A stretch of DNA of 64,000 nt. It comes from Escarpia spicata (lineage: Eukaryota; Annelida; Polychaeta; Sabellida; Siboglinidae). Position numbers and translations under genes: made by a program. The notes under the pieces were generated by a model. That model searched no databases and was not told the origin of the DNA. It worked only from the letters and a program-made list of their open reading frames with translations. The stretch spans positions 70,166,145 through 70,230,144 of the forward strand of contig OZ023205.1 of the NCBI GenBank assembly GCA_963995525.1, read 5' to 3'. The first letter of the stretch is position 1; every line of letters starts with the position of its first letter. This document shows, one piece after another, positions 62,301 to 64,000 of this stretch.

Positions 62301-63561
62301 TTCAGCAATTTAACAAAAAGAGAACTAGCCTTTCATAAAACATAATTTCTTTGTTTCAATAAAGTGGAAACTGAAACTGGATGTAAGAGAGTACGCTTTC
62401 TCACAGATGATGATCAATCGCAGTCAACACCTGTTGACTATGCAAATACAACCAGCATCAACTTAGAATTGGAAGTTTCAGGAACACATGTCAAATTTGC
62501 TACATTTCACGAGGGCATGACATGATCTATACACACAAAAATGAAATAACAGGCCACAAAACCACACTGTCGCAACACAAGCAAGATGTGAACATCAGCA
62601 ATGCAGGATATACCAAAACACAAGACTAAAATGTGTATATCTTGCATTCTGTCAACTACAGAATGACAATATTAAGATAACATTGAAGCAGGAAATACAA
62701 TTGACCCCTGACCTCCATCTCATTAAGTCAGACAACCGTAGACTTTAGTAGTACCATAGACTAGACCCCAGAATGGTGATAGACACAGAATATATAGATG
62801 AAATATAGAACGAAATGGTCAGGTAGAGTTGTGCATAGCAATCGGTGTCACTCAAAGTTAACACTCAGTTAAGTCTGCCAGTATAGAATACTCAGTATTG
62901 GCAGACTGGATCACAGTGTTTTATACATGTAGCAGTAATGTTTTACACATGTAGCAGTAATGTTTTACACATGTAACAGTAATGTTTTACACATGTAACA
63001 GTAATGTTTTAGACATCTCGTACACTGGTAATACACAGTGTAGTCTTCTGAATGATGCAGATCGATTGCTTGATCTGACTGGGTGATTGTTTGTGACAAT
63101 GAAGAATATCTCCGAGTGGACTGATGCACTGCTTTGTCTGAATATAAATAGTTCATAATCCGCTCTGATATGGTTTTTTCAACAAATATTTCAACAGAAT
63201 CTCATGTTTTTCATCACCAATAACAGCCAAAAATATCTAACAATTTTGAGGAACATATTTATTGGACTGTTACTGTATGTGTGCGACAATATATATTAGT
63301 CAATCAATCCACGGCAGTTTTGAAGCGCAAGGGTGAGAATATTAGACAAGCTGTTAGTATACACACCTACCAGAACTGTATGAGAGGTCTGGTGTTAATG
63401 GCTGGCAACGGGTCATGATAGAACACAGGCTCGCGTTTCAGGGCCCATTTATATGGAACCTTTGTCGCGTCACTTTCTCGCTTATCCGCGTCTCTGTCAT
63501 GAGAAAGACGCACAACCGACGTAGATGCCATCAAACATACCGCTGTGCCACCAAGTAACAT
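31433..63561 (-). CDS. TTLL4: TTLL4-type tubulin polyglutamylase, 17 exons
   Basis: Joining 17 minus-strand exons gives 841 residues with every phase matching, GT-AG at all borders and no internal stop. The enzyme is an ATP-dependent ligase that attaches glutamate to glutamate side chains of tubulin tails and of acidic proteins such as nucleosome assembly proteins (known for TTLL4). The ATP-grasp/TTL core spans about 175-545: [45 protein letters not shown] (319 on), [16 protein letters not shown] (D362, R364), [10 protein letters not shown] (404 on), [12 protein letters not shown] and the metal-binding EVNISPS (E504, N506). C-terminal to it, [13 protein letters not shown] and NFQRIFPS match TTLL4 rather than other TTLLs, and the tail has a basic stretch at 732-758. 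Vertebrate TTLL4 is longer, mainly at the N terminus. Intron 3 is 14.6 kb and repeat-filled. The start exon is the least certain part. Confidence 0.94.
32252..32315. repeat. (GT)n microsatellite
   Basis: About 32 uninterrupted GT dinucleotides in intron 16. Confidence 0.98.
32670..32740 (-). CDS. TTLL4: TTLL4-like exon 16
   Basis: 71 bp, encoding [20 protein letters not shown]. Borders are TTTCAG and CTGA|GTGAGT. The support is phase agreement and weak likeness to the VWSLPTSLLTI region of vertebrate TTLL4. Confidence 0.72.
33053..33126 (-). CDS. TTLL4: TTLL4-like exon 15
   Basis: 74 bp, encoding [20 protein letters not shown], which aligns with the GVDLLRSWCYKGFH region of vertebrate TTLL4. 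Borders are TTTGCAG and CAC|GTAAGT. Confidence 0.85.
33987..34197 (-). CDS. TTLL4: TTLL4-like exon 14
   Basis: 211 bp, encoding [20 protein letters not shown] and [20 protein letters not shown], a block diagnostic for TTLL4 among TTLL families. Borders are CCACCAG and AAAG|GTATAG. Confidence 0.95.
34592..34703 (-). CDS. TTLL4: TTLL4-like exon 13
   Basis: 112 bp, encoding [18 protein letters not shown] and [15 protein letters not shown], part of the extension after the core. Borders are CTTGCAG and GAG|GTGAGA. Confidence 0.88.
35185..35316 (-). CDS. TTLL4: TTLL4-like exon 12
   Basis: 132 bp, encoding [19 protein letters not shown] and [10 protein letters not shown], the end of the TTL core. 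Borders are CTCAG and CTAG|GTACGT. Confidence 0.95.
   Translation of the reverse strand, partial: PALELSLGHEHQGGYGEGHAQPRWLPDSRPQRGRVSARHSAST
35409..37217. mobile_element. Candidate 1.8-kb TIR transposon in intron 11
   Basis: The ends are a perfect 16-bp inverted repeat, CAGGGTTTTTGTTAAG at 35409-35424 and its complement at 37202-37217. CAGGG starts are typical of hAT ends, but the flanking 8-mers (ATAGATAC and ACATACAT) do not match, so a target duplication is not proved. No transposase is readable inside, so it would be a non-autonomous element. A CR1 remnant lies within it. Confidence 0.5.
36083..36236 (+). pseudogene. CR1-like LINE 3'-end remnant
   Basis: Plus strand reads [13 protein letters not shown] then GAGYM and a stop, matching the C terminus of the ORF2 at 13190-13251, followed by GTCCACCTGCC and AATCTTGTGAAATAA as in the 3' ends of the other copies. 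It is an old, heavily truncated copy in TTLL4 intron 11. Confidence 0.75.
37632..37949 (-). repeat. 23-bp minisatellite seeded by the exon 11 donor
   Basis: About 14 units begin exactly at the 5' splice site of exon 11. The exon ends GTCAACATCTCGCCCAG, and units consist of GTCAGT plus a near copy of those 17 bases. Most units therefore again read CCCAG|GTCAGT. Unit spacing is 23 bp, with some units one or two bases shorter or longer. Confidence 0.93.
37950..38084 (-). CDS. TTLL4: TTLL4-like exon 11
   Basis: 135 bp, encoding [36 protein letters not shown] and IIEVNISP with the metal-binding E504 and N506. The donor is CCCAG|GTCAGT. The last 17 exon bases plus the donor hexamer form the unit of the minisatellite that follows. 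Confidence 0.96.
38328..38426 (-). CDS. TTLL4: TTLL4-like exon 10
   Basis: 99 bp, encoding [20 protein letters not shown] and [12 protein letters not shown]. Borders are GTTGTAG and CAG|GTGAGA. Confidence 0.94.
38770..38892 (-). CDS. TTLL4: TTLL4-like exon 9
   Basis: 123 bp, encoding [20 protein letters not shown] and the glutamylase-typical NYSINKRN block, ending GHKW across the next splice. The donor is TG|GTGCGT. Confidence 0.95.
38893..39938. other. Intron 8 with a GC-richer block
   Basis: Positions about 38975-39535 are clearly GC-richer than the rest of the introns and hold only short ORFs. It may be an inserted repeat, but I find no terminal repeats or second copy in the window. Confidence 0.35.
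39939..40067 (-). CDS. TTLL4: TTLL4-like exon 8
   Basis: 129 bp, encoding [20 protein letters not shown] and [18 protein letters not shown], the heart of the TTL domain. Borders are TGTCAG and CAA|GTAATG. Confidence 0.96.
40552..40634 (-). CDS. TTLL4: TTLL4-like exon 7
   Basis: 83 bp, encoding [15 protein letters not shown] and [10 protein letters not shown], the nucleotide-binding loop. Borders are TTTCCAG and AG|GTAGGG. Confidence 0.95.
41531..41725 (-). CDS. TTLL4: TTLL4-like exon 6
   Basis: 195 bp, residues 256-320, from [14 protein letters not shown] through [18 protein letters not shown] to the ATP-binding lysine in HKWIIKP. Borders are CTGCAG and CCG|GTCAGT. Confidence 0.95.
41776..42077 (-). 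repeat. 23-bp minisatellite seeded by the exon 5 donor
   Basis: About 13 units fill intron 5 from the donor of exon 5 almost to the next exon. On the gene's strand the exon ends ATCAGAAG and continues GTGTGTAGTG. The units repeat GTGTGTAGTGCGGG followed by AATCAGAAG. The best-conserved units, furthest from the exon, are 23 bp. Confidence 0.92.
42078..42154 (-). CDS. TTLL4: TTLL4-like exon 5
   Basis: 77 bp, encoding [20 protein letters not shown] and REYQK. The end of the exon, ATCAGAAG, followed by the donor GTGTGTAGTG, is copied tandemly through most of intron 5. Confidence 0.93.
42347..42457 (-). CDS. TTLL4: TTLL4-like exon 4
   Basis: 111 bp, encoding [17 protein letters not shown] and [16 protein letters not shown]. 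The acceptor is GGTTACAG, the donor GAC|GTAAGT. Confidence 0.95.
42458..42807. other. Intron 3, repeat-free part
   Basis: Ordinary intron DNA next to exon 4. No feature seen. Confidence 0.5.
42808..45600 (-). repeat. 67-bp minisatellite at the 3' end of an RTE-like LINE
   Basis: About 42 tandem copies of a 67-bp unit, very uniform, differing mainly at AGG/GAG and CTC/CTT positions. On the minus strand each unit contains CCCTCACCCCTGTACAG, a good 3' splice site look-alike. The last unit runs directly into the C-terminal coding end of the LINE at 45600-45650, so the unit comes from that element's 3' end. ORFs through the array are by-products. Confidence 0.95.
45601..47010 (-). pseudogene. RTE-like LINE, reverse transcriptase half, broken
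   Basis: Minus strand, in order: [16 protein letters not shown] (46970 on), [59 protein letters not shown] (motif A), [16 protein letters not shown] (motif B), [15 protein letters not shown] (46310 on), [35 protein letters not shown] and the C-terminal [17 protein letters not shown]. Frameshifts near 46830, 46310 and 46070-45960 and a deletion after VPIWK make it non-functional. The box and C terminus resemble RTE-type endonuclease/reverse transcriptases. It lies in TTLL4 intron 3, in the gene's orientation. Confidence 0.82.
47011..49209 (-). repeat. 36-bp coding-unit minisatellite, part 1
   Basis: About 61 units of 36 bp, each with TTGATCAC and CCCACCC. On the minus strand a unit translates to [12 protein letters not shown] with small changes. 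The unit adjoining the LINE text reads [17 protein letters not shown], so the array is an expansion of a 12-codon stretch of the LINE ORF just before its reverse-transcriptase domain. A few units have short deletions that break the frame near 47130. Confidence 0.95.
49210..52261 (+). mobile_element. CR1-like LINE, 5'-truncated and broken, inside the 36-bp array
   Basis: Starts inside the end of ORF1 (the GATGGCCTACAT phrase equals position 10275 of the intact copy) and ends with CTTGTTAAATCTTGTTAAAT. Sequences left and right join seamlessly into one repeat unit, so the insertion made neither duplication nor deletion. It is on the strand opposite to the TTLL4 gene. Confidence 0.9.
49467..52126 (+). 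pseudogene. CR1-like LINE ORF2, disrupted
   Basis: Nearly the same protein as the 965-residue ORF2 at 10354, in four pieces: 49467-49772, 49812-50312, 50309-51532 and 51536-52126. Breaks are a TAA near 49770, a one-base loss near 50297, and a stop near 51530. A 9-base deletion near 50710 keeps the frame. The FADD box ([10 protein letters not shown]) and [11 protein letters not shown] are retained. Confidence 0.9.
52262..56426 (-). repeat. 36-bp coding-unit minisatellite, part 2
   Basis: About 116 units of 36 bp, the continuation of part 1. The minus-strand frame of the LINE stays open through the whole 4.2 kb ([24 protein letters not shown] and variants) and runs on into the LINE's N-terminal text. 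Higher-order duplications of 29 units (1,044 bp) and 16 units (576 bp) are visible from shared rare variants. Confidence 0.95.
56427..56880 (-). pseudogene. RTE-like LINE, segment upstream of the array
   Basis: Minus strand reads [20 protein letters not shown] from 56855 and [20 protein letters not shown], breaks near 56650, and resumes with [19 protein letters not shown] and [15 protein letters not shown], entering the 36-bp units in frame. This is the linker between endonuclease and reverse transcriptase of the LINE whose other half is at 45601-47010. The endonuclease is absent, so the element is 5'-truncated near 56880. Confidence 0.8.
57075..57353 (-). CDS. TTLL4: TTLL4-like exon 3
   Basis: 279 bp, residues about 100-193. 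A Ser/Thr/Arg-rich linker leads into the core's first conserved block [17 protein letters not shown]. The acceptor is TTTTCAG, the donor AAAG|GTAAAG. The donor opens the 14.6-kb repeat-rich intron 3. Confidence 0.92.
57462..57637. repeat. 14-bp minisatellite in intron 2
   Basis: About 12 copies of GATGTAACGACGCT and variants, about 110 bases upstream of the exon 3 acceptor. Confidence 0.9.
57638..58331. other. Rest of intron 2
   Basis: No gene or clear repeat, apart from a short duplicated phrase CCCATCA(C/T)TTGGAC at 57661 and 57713. Confidence 0.5.
58332..58438 (-). CDS. TTLL4: TTLL4-like exon 2 (acidic)
   Basis: 107 bp with CCCCTAG before it and GTAAGA after it. It encodes an Asp/Glu-rich segment ([19 protein letters not shown]) like the acidic region N-terminal to the TTL core in vertebrate TTLL4. 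Confidence 0.85.
59146..59272. repeat. 17-bp GC-rich minisatellite
   Basis: About 7 copies of CACCTGGGAGGGGACGG in an AT-rich intron. Confidence 0.93.
59655..59762. repeat. 20-bp minisatellite
   Basis: About 5 copies of CACTGCTCTGTCCACTACAC. Confidence 0.92.
59852..60220 (+). other. Antisense ORF of unknown meaning
   Basis: 122 codons, open in an AT-rich stretch where stops are frequent. The protein is rich in Asn, Thr and Ile and has a CTTC and several further Cys/His residues, but I recognise no domain. A hairpin follows 11 bases after the stop, and an AATAAA lies at about 60357. It may be the end of an unknown mobile element or chance. Confidence 0.2.
61552..61980. repeat. 14-bp minisatellite
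   Basis: About 30 degenerate copies of CACACCCACTGTAA in intron 1. Units vary at the CACTG core, and a TTAGCCAG interruption occurs twice. Confidence 0.92.
62921..63012. repeat. 22-bp minisatellite
   Basis: Four copies of ACATGTA(A/G)CAGTAATGTTTT. Confidence 0.92.
63371..63561 (-). CDS. TTLL4: TTLL4-like exon 1 (start)
   Basis: 191 bp, residues 1-63 plus two bases. The ATG at 63561 follows an in-frame TAG 18 bases upstream. A second in-frame ATG is 10 codons further in. It ends at TTCTG|GTAGGT. Its phase fits exon 2. The residues carry no known domain, so alternative first exons outside my view cannot be excluded. Confidence 0.65.
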
Positions 63562-64000
63562 ATGAGAGTGTTGCTGCTAATATTCTCCCCTGCGAATTTC
63601 GCTTACTCAAAGCAAACAAACGGGCGTGGTGATTGACAGTTACATTGAGGTCTACCTTAGGCGGAGTATTTGTAAATGTGTGTTGAGTTTGCACAAGTGG
63701 CAGTTGCATGTGTGAGATGACGCTTACTTTGCTGTTTAACGATAGGATGGATACTGATAATGATATTAACATCATAGATCTTCGTACAGCACTGATGAAT
63801 GGTGATCAAAGTAGACATGTATAACAATGACGTATGTTACTTTTATAGGCATGCTGTCTGTACTCATTCTGTTGTTGATATGGCTCTACTTGGCATAATT
63901 CATAGTTTACTTTGAGCAGAAGCTGGATGTATGAACAACAATGCGGCGCTATCTTTTGTCTGTCGGATCTCTGCATTGGTCCAGTCTAACAGAACCAACT
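63562..64000. other. Upstream flank of the TTLL4-type gene
   Basis: Expected to hold the 5' UTR and promoter of the minus-strand gene. I see no TATA box at a convincing place and no other gene. Confidence 0.4.

Larger units (their letters stand above)
58439..63370. other. Intron 1 of the TTLL4-type gene
   Basis: A 4.9-kb AT-rich intron. It contains four minisatellites listed separately, an antisense 122-codon ORF (59852-60220) and an 11-bp hairpin at 60231-60274. Nothing else is recognised. Confidence 0.6.

Overview
The window is nuclear DNA of an invertebrate animal. It holds one long, intron-rich gene for a tubulin-tyrosine-ligase-like glutamylase, surrounded and invaded by LINEs, LTR retrotransposons and minisatellites. 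Nothing bacterial or viral is present. Minisatellites built on exon-intron boundaries, together with the CR1-type LINE content, make amphioxus (Branchiostoma) my best guess for the host, but the sequence alone does not prove it.

Layout. 1-1.8 kb holds nested fragments of two LINE reverse transcriptases. 1.8-9.4 kb is mostly AT-rich DNA without genes; it contains a tRNA-like SINE candidate, a DNA-transposon-like end and a decayed LINE ORF1 (minus strand, 5.5-6.2 kb). 9.4-27.8 kb is a nest of retroelements. Two adjacent copies of a minus-strand LINE, each with FADD reverse-transcriptase remains, form its base. Copy A was hit by a CR1-like LINE with both ORFs intact (9453-13350) and by an intact Ty3/Gypsy element (15195-19923). 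Copy B was hit by a second, more divergent LTR element (22265-27649). Both LTR elements have paired LTRs that differ at one position, so they are young. 28.4-29.3 kb holds a broken copy of a zinc-finger/hAT-dimerisation protein.

31.4-63.6 kb, minus strand, is a TTLL4-type gene. I could join 17 exons with matching phases, GT-AG borders and no internal stop, giving about 841 residues. The ATP-grasp/TTL core lies in exons 3-12, with a C-terminal extension in exons 13-17. The gene should add glutamate side chains to tubulin and other acidic proteins.

The gene's introns are full of tandem repeats. In introns 5 and 11 the repeat unit is 23 bp and starts exactly at the 5' splice site, copying the end of the exon plus the first intron bases, so each real donor is followed by a row of donor look-alikes. 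Intron 3 (14.6 kb) contains an RTE-like LINE in the gene's orientation. This LINE hosts two arrays: a 36-bp unit that keeps the LINE's reading frame (about 177 units, about 6.4 kb) and a 67-bp unit at its 3' end (about 42 units). A CR1-like LINE on the other strand splits the 36-bp array without a target-site duplication. These repeats are the most unusual content of the window.
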